Source: an uncultured Myxococcales bacterium
GTDB taxonomy: Bacteria > Myxococcota_A > Polyangia > Polyangiales > Polyangiaceae
Direction: 5' to 3'
NCBI GenBank assembly: GCA_937998045.1
Contig: CALKVG010000277.1
Span: 1-23,144, forward strand
Length of the DNA stretch: 23,144 bases
Below, in pieces: positions 7,616 through 15,004 of this stretch (positions within the stretch are counted from its first letter, which is position 1; each line of letters starts with the position of its first letter). Position numbers and translations under genes: made by a program. The notes below the pieces were generated by a model that worked only from the letters and a program-made list of their open reading frames with translations, was not told where the DNA came from and did no database searches.

Positions 7616-7862
7616 AGCGACCCGCTGCGGCGGTGCTAGCCCTCTGTCGCCTGCCGAGCGCCGCCCTAGGTGAGCGGTGAGCAACGAAGTTCTGTGGCGT
7701 GTCGTGGATAGCCACATCGACTCCCCATGAAAGCCCGAGGAAACACGAGAGCTCGTCCGCGCCGAGGCGGTTCGCTCGCGGGATGCGCTGCGAAGGTTGC
7801 CCGGCTCAGGAAAGAGTGGGGCTTGCGGCTCCACGAGCGGCCACCACGTTATCCACGCTGTC

Positions 7863-8669
7863 ATGGATACGCGTGCGTCGCTCATCGAAGGTTACAGCCG
7901 CTCTGCGCCGACCTACGACCAGACGGCGGGCATGATCTACCTCGGGGTCCTGAGGAAGTTCATGCCGCGCGTGCGGGTCGGCCCGTCGCCGGCCGTCCTG
8001 GACCTCGGTTGCGGTACGGGCATCAACCTCCTGGAGGTCGCTCGCGCGCTCGGGCCCTGCCGCCGCCTCGCGGGGATCGACCTGGCACCGGGCATGATCG
8101 TAGAGGCGCGCCGCAAGGCGGCTGCTGCCGGCGTGCCTGCGACGTTCGAGGTCGGCGACGCGGAGCACCTCGCGCTCGAAGACGCCTCGTTCGACCTCAT
8201 CATCTGCAACGGCGTATACCACTGGTTCCCCGATCGCTCGCAGGCCATCGCGGAGATGAGCCGTGTGCTCCGCCCGTATGGGCAGGTACTCATCATCTGC
8301 GTCGCCGATCCCGGCTTCCACGAGTGGGTCCGGGTCGTCGACCGCGTGCGCAGCCGCCTGCTCAATGAGCAGCGCCCATGGCTTCCCGCTCTGCCGACCC
8401 CCGCCGAGTTGATGGGCCATCTGCGCGCCGCCAACCTGGTTGTCGAGCACCTGGAGTACGAGGTCGACCCCGTCTTTGTCTCCGATCCTGAGGCGTTCTT
8501 GCGCACGATGGCGGTGATCGCCCCGACCTGGTTGGCCGGAGTGCCCCCGGACGGCGCCGACGCGGTGATGACCGCGGTGAGCGAAGGTCTCTCCGGCAGC
8601 GGCGGCGGTCCCTTCACGATCACCGGCGCCGGGTTGATCTGCGTCTCCCGCAAGTTGGAGGCCCAGTGA
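7863..8669 (+). CDS. class I SAM-dependent methyltransferase
   Basis: 268 residues, cytoplasmic. Motif I VLDLGCGTG is at 45-53, followed by the acidic ribose-binding segment LAGIDLAPGMIVEAR. Then come a GDAEHLALEDASFDLIIC block (motifs II and III) and MSRVLRPYGQVLIICV (post-III). This is the Methyltransf_11 / UbiE-like layout. The N-terminal YSRSAPTYDQTAG is typical of small-molecule methyltransferases. The substrate cannot be told from sequence or neighbours. ATG 7863 is chosen because the conserved part begins soon after it; a TTG at 7797 is possible. No Shine-Dalgarno sequence is evident. The 247 bases before it hold only a weak hairpin (7629-7665). Confidence 0.9.
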   Translation: MDTRASLIEGYSRSAPTYDQTAGMIYLGVLRKFMPRVRVGPSPAVLDLGCGTGINLLEVARALGPCRRLAGIDLAPGMIVEARRKAAAAGVPATFEVGDAEHLALEDASFDLIICNGVYHWFPDRSQAIAEMSRVLRPYGQVLIICVADPGFHEWVRVVDRVRSRLLNEQRPWLPALPTPAELMGHLRAANLVVEHLEYEVDPVFVSDPEAFLRTMAVIAPTWLAGVPPDGADAVMTAVSEGLSGSGGGPFTITGAGLICVSRKLEAQ

Positions 8670-8735
8670 CGTCGCGCTCTCCGAGGACCGTCCGCCGGCC
8701 CCCCTGGACGCGGGCTAAGCTGATCGCCTCCTCCC

Positions 8736-9929
8736 TTGAGCAACCGATCGTTTCCCACACACCCGTTTGACGCGACCCAAGAGCAGGAGCTTCGGCTACG
8801 GCAGAGCGCGAAGTGGCGGCGGTACGGGAGCGACGTGCTTCCGGCCTGGGTCGCGGAGATGGACTACCCGCTGGCCGAGCCGATCCGGAAGGCGCTTCGG
8901 CACGCGCTCGACGAACACGACACCGGCTATGCCTTCCCCGCGCAAATCGGGGAAGCGTTCGCGCGGTGGGCGGCGCGCCGGTGGGGCTGGGAGTTGTTCC
9001 CCGAGGACGTGCACGTCGTCGCGGACGTCGTCATCGGGATAGGAGAGGTCCTGCGCGTGTCAACTTCGCCGGGCGACCGGGTTTTGATCGAGCCTCCCGT
9101 ATATCCGCCGTTCGCGGAGACGATTCGCGAGACGGGTCGCGCGATCTCCGTCGCGCCGCTCGCGTTTCGCGGCGACCGGTGGGAGCCCGACCTCGACGCG
9201 ATCGCGCGAGCATACGCGGCGGGGGTTCGCGCCCACCTCCTTTGCTCGCCGCAGAACCCGACGGGAATGGCCTACTCGAAAGAGGCGCTCTCGGTCATCG
9301 CGCAGCTGGCGTCGCGCTACGGTGTGCTCGTAATCAGCGACGAGATTCACGCCCCGCTCACCTTGCCCGGCGCCGATCATCATCCGTACCCCACGGTCTC
9401 CGAGGAGGCGAGGCGGACGTCGGTCGTTCTCACGTCGGCGTCCAAGGCGTGGAACATCGCAGGGCTCAAGGCCGCTTTGATCATTGCGAGCTCGGACGAG
9501 GGGCGCGCGATCCTGGCCCGCACCCCGCCCGCCGCGCCGTACCACGCCGGGCACTTCGGCGTCCTCGCGGCGCGAGCCGCGTTCGAGCACGGTGACGCGT
9601 GGCTCGCGAGCACGCGGGAGATCCTCGATCGCAATCGCGCGCTCCTCGCCGACCTCTTGGCCGCGAGACTTCCCGGCGTTCGTTACGTGCCGCCTCGCGC
9701 GGGGTACCTCGCCTGGCTCGACTGCCGCGCGCTCGGGTTGGGCGACGATCCGGCGGACGTGTTCCTCGCGCGCGGCCGCGTCGCGTTGTCCCCCGGTCCT
9801 TCTTTCGGCCAAGAGGGCGAGGGGTTCGCGCGCCTCAACATCGGCACTACGCGTACGCTTCTCGAGGAGGCGGTGCGGCGCATGGCGCTCGCCGTGCAGG
9901 AGGAGCGCCCACGCAGCCGGCCGGCCTAG
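8736..9929 (+). CDS. PLP-dependent C-S lyase, MalY/PatB family
   Basis: 397 residues, fold-type I aminotransferase superfamily. The N-terminal block KWRRYGSDVLPAWVAEMDYP is the MalY/PatB signature. Other key points are SPQNPTGMAYS with Asn174, SDEIHAPL with Asp202 and His205, and TSASKAWNIAGLK with Lys237 as the Schiff-base lysine. The C-terminal FARLNIGTTR carries the carboxylate-binding Arg. The family cleaves cystathionine or cysteine conjugates to thiol, ammonia and pyruvate. The start is TTG at 8736: a TGA lies in frame at 8721, and the conserved region begins by residue 26 with no ATG before Met42. So the rare start codon is well supported. It follows the methyltransferase by 66 bases and could be co-transcribed. 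Confidence 0.93.
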   Translation: MSNRSFPTHPFDATQEQELRLRQSAKWRRYGSDVLPAWVAEMDYPLAEPIRKALRHALDEHDTGYAFPAQIGEAFARWAARRWGWELFPEDVHVVADVVIGIGEVLRVSTSPGDRVLIEPPVYPPFAETIRETGRAISVAPLAFRGDRWEPDLDAIARAYAAGVRAHLLCSPQNPTGMAYSKEALSVIAQLASRYGVLVISDEIHAPLTLPGADHHPYPTVSEEARRTSVVLTSASKAWNIAGLKAALIIASSDEGRAILARTPPAAPYHAGHFGVLAARAAFEHGDAWLASTREILDRNRALLADLLAARLPGVRYVPPRAGYLAWLDCRALGLGDDPADVFLARGRVALSPGPSFGQEGEGFARLNIGTTRTLLEEAVRRMALAVQEERPRSRPA

Positions 9930-10024
9930 TTCCCGCTGAGTTCTTGCGCGGCTCGCCGGCGGCGGAAAGCTCCCTCGAGGGAGCGCGTCTCTCCGGCGTC
10001 GTGATCCCTCGCGCCGGGGCAGCT

Positions 10025-10789
10025 ATGGTTCCTGCGTTGAACCCGACTTCGAACCCCCCGGTGCCCGATCCTCGACCGCCTGTCGACGTCTCCCGACGAG
10101 CCGCCCCGCCGCGGCTCGACGAGGGCTGGAGGGCGTGGGTCACCTTCGGCCTCATCGCGGCGAATCTCGCCATGTTCGCCTTCGAGGTCGTGAGCGGGGC
10201 GAGCCTCGCCGGACCCGACCCGGCCGCGATGGTCGCGCTCGGCGGCAACTTCGGCCCGCTCACCTGTCATGGGCAGGCATGGCGCCTCCTGACAGCGATG
10301 TTCCTCCACTACGGCGTCATCCACATCGGGATGAACATGGTGTGCCTCTATCAGATCCGCATCGTGGAGCGCATCCTCAGCCGGGCGGAGTTTCTCGCCC
10401 TTTACTGCGCCGCGGGTCTGGTAGGCGGGCTCGCCAGCGTGGCCAGCCACCCGCTCGCCGTCTCTGCCGGCGCATCGGGCGCCGTCTTCGGCATGTTCGG
10501 CGCGTTCACGGCGGTGATGATCGTGCGCCGCAAGAGGATGGATCCGGCGGTGTGGCGGAATACGATGAAGAGTCTGGGGACGTTCTTCGCCCTCAACCTG
10601 GCCCTGGGCTTGTCCCAGCGAGGCATCGACCTCACCGCGCACGTGGGCGGTCTTGCCACCGGATTCGTCGGCGCCTTCGCTCTGGCCAGGTCGGCCCGTC
10701 CGACGTCGAGACCCCTCCTTCGCGCGCTCGTGGTCGCTGCCGCCGGCTCCGCGGTCGCCTTCGGGGGCGTCCACGCGCTGGCGCGATGA
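10025..10789 (+). CDS. rhomboid family intramembrane serine protease
   Basis: 254 residues with about six to seven membrane segments. The catalytic serine is Ser151 in GASGAVFGMFGA, and the catalytic His206 is in IDLTAHVGGLATGFV. His100 and Asn104 in HYGVIHIGMNM form the usual HxxxN oxyanion-side motif. WRLLTAMFLH precedes it, as in other rhomboids. These proteases cut transmembrane proteins within the bilayer. The N-terminal 30 residues are Pro-rich and cytoplasmic. The size is that of ordinary rhomboids and larger than rhombosortases. The frame is open upstream into the C-S lyase gene, but ATG 10025, after that gene ends, is the sensible start. It converges with the phosphoesterase gene over a 48-base gap. 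Confidence 0.93.
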   Translation: MVPALNPTSNPPVPDPRPPVDVSRRAAPPRLDEGWRAWVTFGLIAANLAMFAFEVVSGASLAGPDPAAMVALGGNFGPLTCHGQAWRLLTAMFLHYGVIHIGMNMVCLYQIRIVERILSRAEFLALYCAAGLVGGLASVASHPLAVSAGASGAVFGMFGAFTAVMIVRRKRMDPAVWRNTMKSLGTFFALNLALGLSQRGIDLTAHVGGLATGFVGAFALARSARPTSRPLLRALVVAAAGSAVAFGGVHALAR

Positions 10790-10837
10790 GCGCGCGCCGC
10801 GGGCCGCCGTCGAGTGTTGGTGGCCGGCTCGCTTCCC

Positions 10838-12355
10838 TCAGGGGCAGGGGCGCGGCTGCAGAACGAGCGGCGGCAGCGGCGCCTGCTGGAAGTCGAACGC
10901 GTTCATCAGGTCGTTGGCCTGCGCGTCCTGGGCTGCCGGATCCAGATCGTGAAGCGTCTGCCGTGAGCCGAAGACGCGCTCGATGAACCGCGCGATCGAC
11001 GCTTGCTCGGCGACTTCCTTGAAAATGAAGCCGGGCTTGGCGTACGGCGAGATGATGAGCAGCGGTAACCGGAAGCCGAGTCCGTACGGCTGACTCGCGC
11101 TTCCGCCGTACTGGCGCGGCGGTGGGACGTGATCGTACCAGCCGCCGAAATCATCCATCGTGAAGAGGATGGCCGTGCTCGACCAGTACTCGCTCTGCAT
11201 GATCTGATTGATGTAGTTGACGGTCCACCCCTCGCCCGCGCAGACGCCGCCGAGCGGAATGGGGACACCAGGGACTTCGAGGTTCGGGTGCTCGCTGTAC
11301 TGGTCCTGGTCGATTAGCCACGTGAGGCTGGGCAGCTGATGGTTCTGGATGTCGTGCGTGAATTCGGTATCGACCACGACCTTCGACCACTTCGAAGGAT
11401 CGTTCCGGATCCCGCTCACCGCGTCGAACATCGACCAGATTTCGCTGAAGAATCCGTCCCAGTTGCTCCCGTAGAACTTCCAATCGAAGGCGCCGGGCAG
11501 GATGTCGGGGATGGCGGGGATGTCGAAACAGGGAAAGACGCTCGCTGGCGTCGTCCCGCCCGCGAGGATGGGGACGGTGTCACCCTGCCACTCGTCGCAC
11601 CCCCAGTAAGGATGGGGCGGATAGACGGTGACACCCACGACCTTGCTGGGAAGATCCGTGGGTGGGTCGTCGACGGCCCATCCGGCCTGGGCTGCGAGCG
11701 CAAAGGCGTGACCGGGAAAACTAGGTCCGAACACGTTGGCGAAGAAGTGGTCACCGAGCACGAAGTGGCGCGCGTACGACCAGTAGTTCGGGATGTCGCT
11801 CTCCGTGTATTGCGCGTACGCAAGGTTATCGCCGGTATCGCTGCCGCCGGGCGAGCTCCACCCCTTCAAGGCGCCACCGTTCCAATCCGTCACCGCGCAC
11901 GAGTGCGAGTGGCAGAGGTCATGCGTCGGCTCATCCGGGGCGTGCGCACAAGCCACGGTTCCAGCGGGGGTCCAGCACGTGTTCATCCCGCTCGAGTCGA
12001 GCGTGCCCTCTGCGCCCGGATAGGACCCAAAGTAATTGTCGAACGTGTGGTTCTCCTTGACGATGACGACCACGTGCTGGATTGGAGTCGGGGTGCTCCC
12101 AGACTCCGGCGCGCCCGCATCGCCGTCGGGTGCGCCGACCTGCCCGTCGCTGCCGCCTGCATCGAGCGGGCCTTCGCCGCCCTCGGGCGACGTCGCGTCG
12201 ATGCCGCCATCGGGCCCCGGATCGGGCTGCGTCTCACCGCTCCCGCCGTCCCGCGCCGACGAGTCGCCGTCGCTCCGGTCGCCGGACGTTCCGCAGGCCG
12301 CACCGCATACCAGGGCGCCGGCCCCCGAGACAGCCACCCACCACCGCAATGTCAT
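10838..12355 (-). CDS. secreted phosphoesterase (phospholipase C / acid phosphatase family)
   Basis: 505 residues. MTLRWWVAVSGAGALVCGAAC is a signal sequence with a possible lipidation Cys at 21. Residues 22-88 are an Asp/Gly/Ser-rich linker. The catalytic domain begins with IQHVVVIVKENHTFDNYFGS (94-111). This is the metal-binding ENxTFDxYFG motif of PF04185, with Thr104 as the likely nucleophile. LGDHFFANVFGPSFPGHAF and the C-terminal DDFGGWYDHVPPP (401-413) complete the family pattern. Members hydrolyse phosphodiesters of phospholipids or phosphomonoesters outside the cytoplasm; the exact substrate is not predictable. The start is set by GGAAGG eight bases upstream; a longer frame to 12499 has no signal peptide at its start. 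It diverges from the lipoprotein gene at 12564. Confidence 0.9.
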   Translation of the reverse strand: MTLRWWVAVSGAGALVCGAACGTSGDRSDGDSSARDGGSGETQPDPGPDGGIDATSPEGGEGPLDAGGSDGQVGAPDGDAGAPESGSTPTPIQHVVVIVKENHTFDNYFGSYPGAEGTLDSSGMNTCWTPAGTVACAHAPDEPTHDLCHSHSCAVTDWNGGALKGWSSPGGSDTGDNLAYAQYTESDIPNYWSYARHFVLGDHFFANVFGPSFPGHAFALAAQAGWAVDDPPTDLPSKVVGVTVYPPHPYWGCDEWQGDTVPILAGGTTPASVFPCFDIPAIPDILPGAFDWKFYGSNWDGFFSEIWSMFDAVSGIRNDPSKWSKVVVDTEFTHDIQNHQLPSLTWLIDQDQYSEHPNLEVPGVPIPLGGVCAGEGWTVNYINQIMQSEYWSSTAILFTMDDFGGWYDHVPPPRQYGGSASQPYGLGFRLPLLIISPYAKPGFIFKEVAEQASIARFIERVFGSRQTLHDLDPAAQDAQANDLMNAFDFQQAPLPPLVLQPRPCP

Positions 12356-12363
12356 CGTGTAGA

Positions 12364-12369
12364 CCTTCC
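12364..12369 (-). promoter_or_regulatory. Shine-Dalgarno site fixing the phosphoesterase start
   Basis: The minus strand reads GGAAGG, with an eight-base gap to the ATG at 12355. It supports this start over the upstream in-frame start at 12499. Confidence 0.6.
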
Positions 12370-12519
12370 CACATCGCACCACGGCCTCGTGCGTACGGTC
12401 GGGTTGCCATAGCAAATTGGCGCGCCGTGTCGAGGCAATGACGTCCGCCGCCTGACGGGGAGACCAGGGTGTGGAAAAACAGCACCAGCGGATGACCAAG
12501 GTGAGACGGGCAAGGTAAC

Positions 12520-12538
12520 CCGACCGGGATAGGGTCGG
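12520..12538. promoter_or_regulatory. inverted repeat upstream of the lipoprotein gene
   Basis: CCGACC (12520-12525) and GGTCGG (12533-12538) form a perfect six-base dyad with a seven-base spacer. It ends 25 bases before the ATG at 12564. It could be an operator in the divergent region or a leader hairpin. The role is not shown by sequence alone. Confidence 0.3.
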
Positions 12539-12563
12539 CGCGTACTTGCACGGAGGTCATTCA

Positions 12564-13181
12564 ATGAAGAACGTTCGTCCCGTCTTGGGCTTGTCCGTTG
12601 TCGGCGCGGTCGCGTTGGCCGTAGCGTGCGGAGGCTCGACGAACTCGGGTTCGTCGAGCGACGGTGGGACCGGGAGCAGCAGCGGGAGCAGCTCCGGAAG
12701 CAGCTCGGGAAGCGGCAGCGGAAGCAGCAGTGGCGGCGGGAACGATGGCGGAGTGATGGTGCCCGCGTGCATCACGACGCCCTGTACCGGGGGCCTGACT
12801 TGCTGCATCACGCAGACGGGCAGCGGTGCTGTCGGCAGCTGCCAGTCGTCGTGCGCCGACGGAGGCATCTCCGTGCAGTGCACGAGCGCGGCGGGTTGCT
12901 CCTCGGGCGAGGCATGCTGCTTCGCGATTGCTGGGGGCCGGCCGTCCTCCACGTGCCAGTCGAGCTGCGCCGCGGGCTCCTATCAGCTCTGCGACACGAG
13001 CCACCCCTGTCCAGCGGGCGACACCTGCGTGAGCTTCGGCGGAAACGGCGTCTGCATGGCCGGGGGGCCGGGAGACGGCGGCATCATCGTCTTCGATGGC
13101 GCGGCACCCCCTTCGGACGCGGGCATGGCCCCTTCGGACGCGGGGATGTCCCCTTCGGATGCGGGCATGGCGACGGACTAA
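12564..13181 (+). CDS. Cys-rich lipoprotein with Ser/Gly linker
   Basis: 205 residues. MKNVRPVLGLSVVGAVALAVAC is a lipoprotein-type signal with Cys22. A Ser/Gly linker (about 23-62) follows. Next is a Cys-rich region (about 69-165) with the repeated pattern C-x2-G-x2-C-C ... C-Q-S-S-C, seen as TGGLTCC / GSCQSSC and SSGEACC / STCQSSC. It ends in CPAGDTC. These small disulfide modules are common in exported proteins of this type of organism, but no function is known to me. The tail has three tandem PSDAGM-A/S heptads. ATG 12564 has GGAGGT six bases upstream, which is a strong start. The kelch gene follows after 71 bases on the same strand. Confidence 0.82.
   Translation: MKNVRPVLGLSVVGAVALAVACGGSTNSGSSSDGGTGSSSGSSSGSSSGSGSGSSSGGGNDGGVMVPACITTPCTGGLTCCITQTGSGAVGSCQSSCADGGISVQCTSAAGCSSGEACCFAIAGGRPSSTCQSSCAAGSYQLCDTSHPCPAGDTCVSFGGNGVCMAGGPGDGGIIVFDGAAPPSDAGMAPSDAGMSPSDAGMATD
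13110..13172 (+). repeat. three tandem 21-bp repeats in the lipoprotein tail
   Basis: Units at 13110-13130, 13131-13151 and 13152-13172 each encode PSDAGM plus Ala or Ser. The units differ by only a few bases (GGC/GGG, GAC/GAT, GCC/TCC/GCG). The 21-base length keeps the frame, so copy number can change without disrupting the gene. Confidence 0.85.
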
Positions 13182-13202
13182 CGTCCCTTCACGGCGAAGC
13201 AC

Positions 13203-13222
13203 AAAAAGCGGCTGAAGCCGCT
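13203..13222 (-). terminator. intrinsic-terminator-like hairpin on the minus strand
   Basis: On the minus strand the sequence reads AGCGGC, TTCA, GCCGCT and then a run of T (stem 13222-13217 and 13212-13207, T run 13207-13203). This is a perfect six-base G+C-rich stem with a tetraloop and a U-tract. No minus-strand gene lies just upstream, so it would stop antisense transcripts coming from the kelch gene. On the plus strand there is a hairpin but no U-tract. Confidence 0.4.
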
Positions 13223-13240
13223 CCGCACCGGCTGGCCGGC

Positions 13241-13245
13241 GGAGG
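13241..13245 (+). promoter_or_regulatory. Shine-Dalgarno site of the kelch gene
   Basis: GGAGG lies seven bases before the ATG at 13253. It rejects the much longer in-frame extension upstream (open to 12626). A second ATG at 13286 has only a weaker AGAGG. A small dyad CCGGC / GCCGG (13228-13239) sits directly in front of the site. Confidence 0.65.
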
Positions 13246-13252
13246 CTCGTCC

Positions 13253-14785
13253 ATGAGCGGGCGCCCGTTCGTAGTAGAGGATTGCATGCACTCGGGCGTC
13301 GGGGCTTCGTCGGTCGGCGCGCGGCTTTGGGGCGGCTGGGTGGTGGCCCTCGGCGTCGCGTGCGCGCCCGCATGCATGGGTGCCGTATCGCTCGAGGGGC
13401 GTCCTTGCCCTTGCGCGGACGGTTATTCCTGCTGCCTCGCGACGAACCAGTGCGTGGCGACGTCCCAGCTGGGGGCGTGCTCGGCGGAGTCCTCGACCGG
13501 CGAAGGCAGTCCGGACGTGGGCGCGTTCGCTCCGGACGAATCCGCGCCTGTCGATGCCGAAGCCGGAGTTGCCGACGGCGACGCCGGCGTTGCCGACGCA
13601 GGATGGGCGGACGCCGACGCCGACGTGAGCTCACTGGAGGCCGCTGCTGCCGCGGACTCGCCCTCGAGCGAGGCGGACTCTCCCGAGGCGGGAGGGTCGG
13701 ACGGTCCCGCAGAAGATGGCGGCTGCGAGGACTCCGGGAGCCACCACGTCGGAGCGTGGCAACCGATGGCCCTCGGGCCGCTCGCGCCTCGAACCAATCC
13801 GCTCATGGTCTGGGCGGGTGACGGCCAGGGGAACGGAAAGGTCTTCATCTGGGGGGGAAGGAACCCAGGCAACGGCATGCAGCTCGCCGACGGCGCTGTT
13901 TACGACCCCCGCGTCGACACGTGGACGACCGTCGCCTCCGCAGGAGCTCCCGCATCCGTCGTCGGGCAAGTTGCGGTGTGGACAGGCACTCGAGTGCTCG
14001 TCTGGGGAGGGGCGTCATCGCTGCAGACGCCGGTGCAGTCGTACGATCCCATCGCGAACTCCTGGGCCGCCGGCGCAACGCCGTCCTTGCAGTTCACGAG
14101 CGCGATGTTCGCCACGTGGACGGGCAGGAAGATGCTCGTGCTCGAATTCGGGCAAGGAGCTTTGTACGACCCCTCGACGGACACCTGGACGATCATGAAC
14201 CAGATGGGTGCTCCTTGCGACAACCAGGAGGGCACCTCGGTGTGGACGGGGACACAGTGGATTGTCTGGGGTGGCGAGGCGTGCAACGACCCGAAATCTT
14301 ACCTGAACACGGGCGCTGCCTACGACCCGACCACCGATACCTGGACGGCTCTCCCCGTGGACGGGGCTCCCTCGCCACGTCAAGGGCACGGCGCCGTGTG
14401 GACGGGGAGCGAGATGCTCATCTGGGGAGGAATCGACGAGAGTTCGTCGCTGCTCTCGGACGGAGGCGCGTACGACCCGATATCCCGTACGTGGCGGCCC
14501 ATCGTGGAGCCGGCAGGGCTGGCCCAGGTGCTCGCGTTCGTGGCGGTGGGCTTCCCGAATCAGATGCTTCTGTGGGGGGGCCTTTCGGACGGGACCGGTG
14601 TGCTGACGCCGCAAGGCGCGCAGTACGACTTGTGCTCGAAACAGTGGTGGCAACTGCCGACGACCGGGCAGCCCCCTCCCCGGCAGTCCACGTCCGCGGT
14701 ATGGACGGGGTTGGAGATGATCGTATGGGGCGGCGTCGAGCCCACCTCGCAAGCCGGGGGAACCGGGGGCCGATTCAAGCCGTGA
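13253..14785 (+). CDS. exported kelch-repeat beta-propeller protein
   Basis: 510 residues. A hydrophobic signal segment (about 25-42, WGGWVVALGVACAPAC) is followed by a small Cys module RPCPCADGYSCCLATNQC (51-67). Next is an acidic Asp/Ala/Glu/Ser linker (about 78-165). From about 168 to the end is a kelch-type propeller. Six YDP-x4-W (or YDL) units alternate with VWTG-x4-VWGG strands, and one extra WAGDG-KVFIWGG strand precedes them, giving six or seven blades. Kelch propellers bind proteins or sugars; no catalytic site is seen. The Cys module resembles that of the lipoprotein upstream (12564-13181), which supports a shared surface location. ATG 13286 is an alternative start that would give a cleaner signal peptide. 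Confidence 0.85.
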   Translation: MSGRPFVVEDCMHSGVGASSVGARLWGGWVVALGVACAPACMGAVSLEGRPCPCADGYSCCLATNQCVATSQLGACSAESSTGEGSPDVGAFAPDESAPVDAEAGVADGDAGVADAGWADADADVSSLEAAAAADSPSSEADSPEAGGSDGPAEDGGCEDSGSHHVGAWQPMALGPLAPRTNPLMVWAGDGQGNGKVFIWGGRNPGNGMQLADGAVYDPRVDTWTTVASAGAPASVVGQVAVWTGTRVLVWGGASSLQTPVQSYDPIANSWAAGATPSLQFTSAMFATWTGRKMLVLEFGQGALYDPSTDTWTIMNQMGAPCDNQEGTSVWTGTQWIVWGGEACNDPKSYLNTGAAYDPTTDTWTALPVDGAPSPRQGHGAVWTGSEMLIWGGIDESSSLLSDGGAYDPISRTWRPIVEPAGLAQVLAFVAVGFPNQMLLWGGLSDGTGVLTPQGAQYDLCSKQWWQLPTTGQPPPRQSTSAVWTGLEMIVWGGVEPTSQAGGTGGRFKP

Positions 14786-14859
14786 AACATCAATACTCGC
14801 GGCCTTCCGATCGATAGATAGGCGGGGTGTCGGCCTCGTCGATAGCCGCATTTGATGAA

Positions 14860-14886
14860 GTCAACATTCATAATTGACCTATTTTT
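14860..14886 (+). terminator. possible weak terminator after the kelch gene
   Basis: GTCAA (14860-14864) and TTGAC (14874-14878) form a five-base dyad followed by a T5 run (14882-14886). The stem is AT-containing and short, so this is weak. The same bases include TTGACC, a five-of-six match to a -35 element, with only a poor -10 (CATAGC) 17 bases on. The spot may therefore be a promoter instead. Confidence 0.25.
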
Positions 14887-14942
14887 GCATTGCCGGCATA
14901 GCGCGCCTGCATAAGACTCGCTCGCGGCGTTCGTCGCATCGC

Positions 14943-14988
14943 GCCTCTCGCGCGAGTACCGAGAGGCTTGCGACTGACGTTTCGTCAG
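14943..14988 (+). promoter_or_regulatory. two consecutive hairpins in the leader of the Ser/Gly lipoprotein gene
   Basis: GCCTCTCG (14943-14950) pairs perfectly with CGAGAGGC (14960-14967), with a nine-base loop. Six bases later CTGACG (14974-14979) pairs with CGTCAG (14983-14988) around a TTT loop. The Shine-Dalgarno GAGGAG (14990-14995) follows at once and the ATG is at 15005. The arrangement suggests a structured 5' leader or an operator, but no known riboswitch is recognised. Confidence 0.4.
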
Positions 14989-15004
14989 CGAGGAGTGAAG
15001 GGGA

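Noticed and set aside
7629..7665. Hairpin GGCGGTGCT / AGCGCCGCC after the C-x17-C repeat gene
   Set aside because: It has a 19-base loop, one G-U pair and no U-tract, so it is not a convincing intrinsic terminator.
12626..13252. N-terminal extension of the kelch frame
   Set aside because: It overlaps the lipoprotein gene out of frame, whose signal and Cys modules are convincing. GGAGG fixes the kelch start at 13253.
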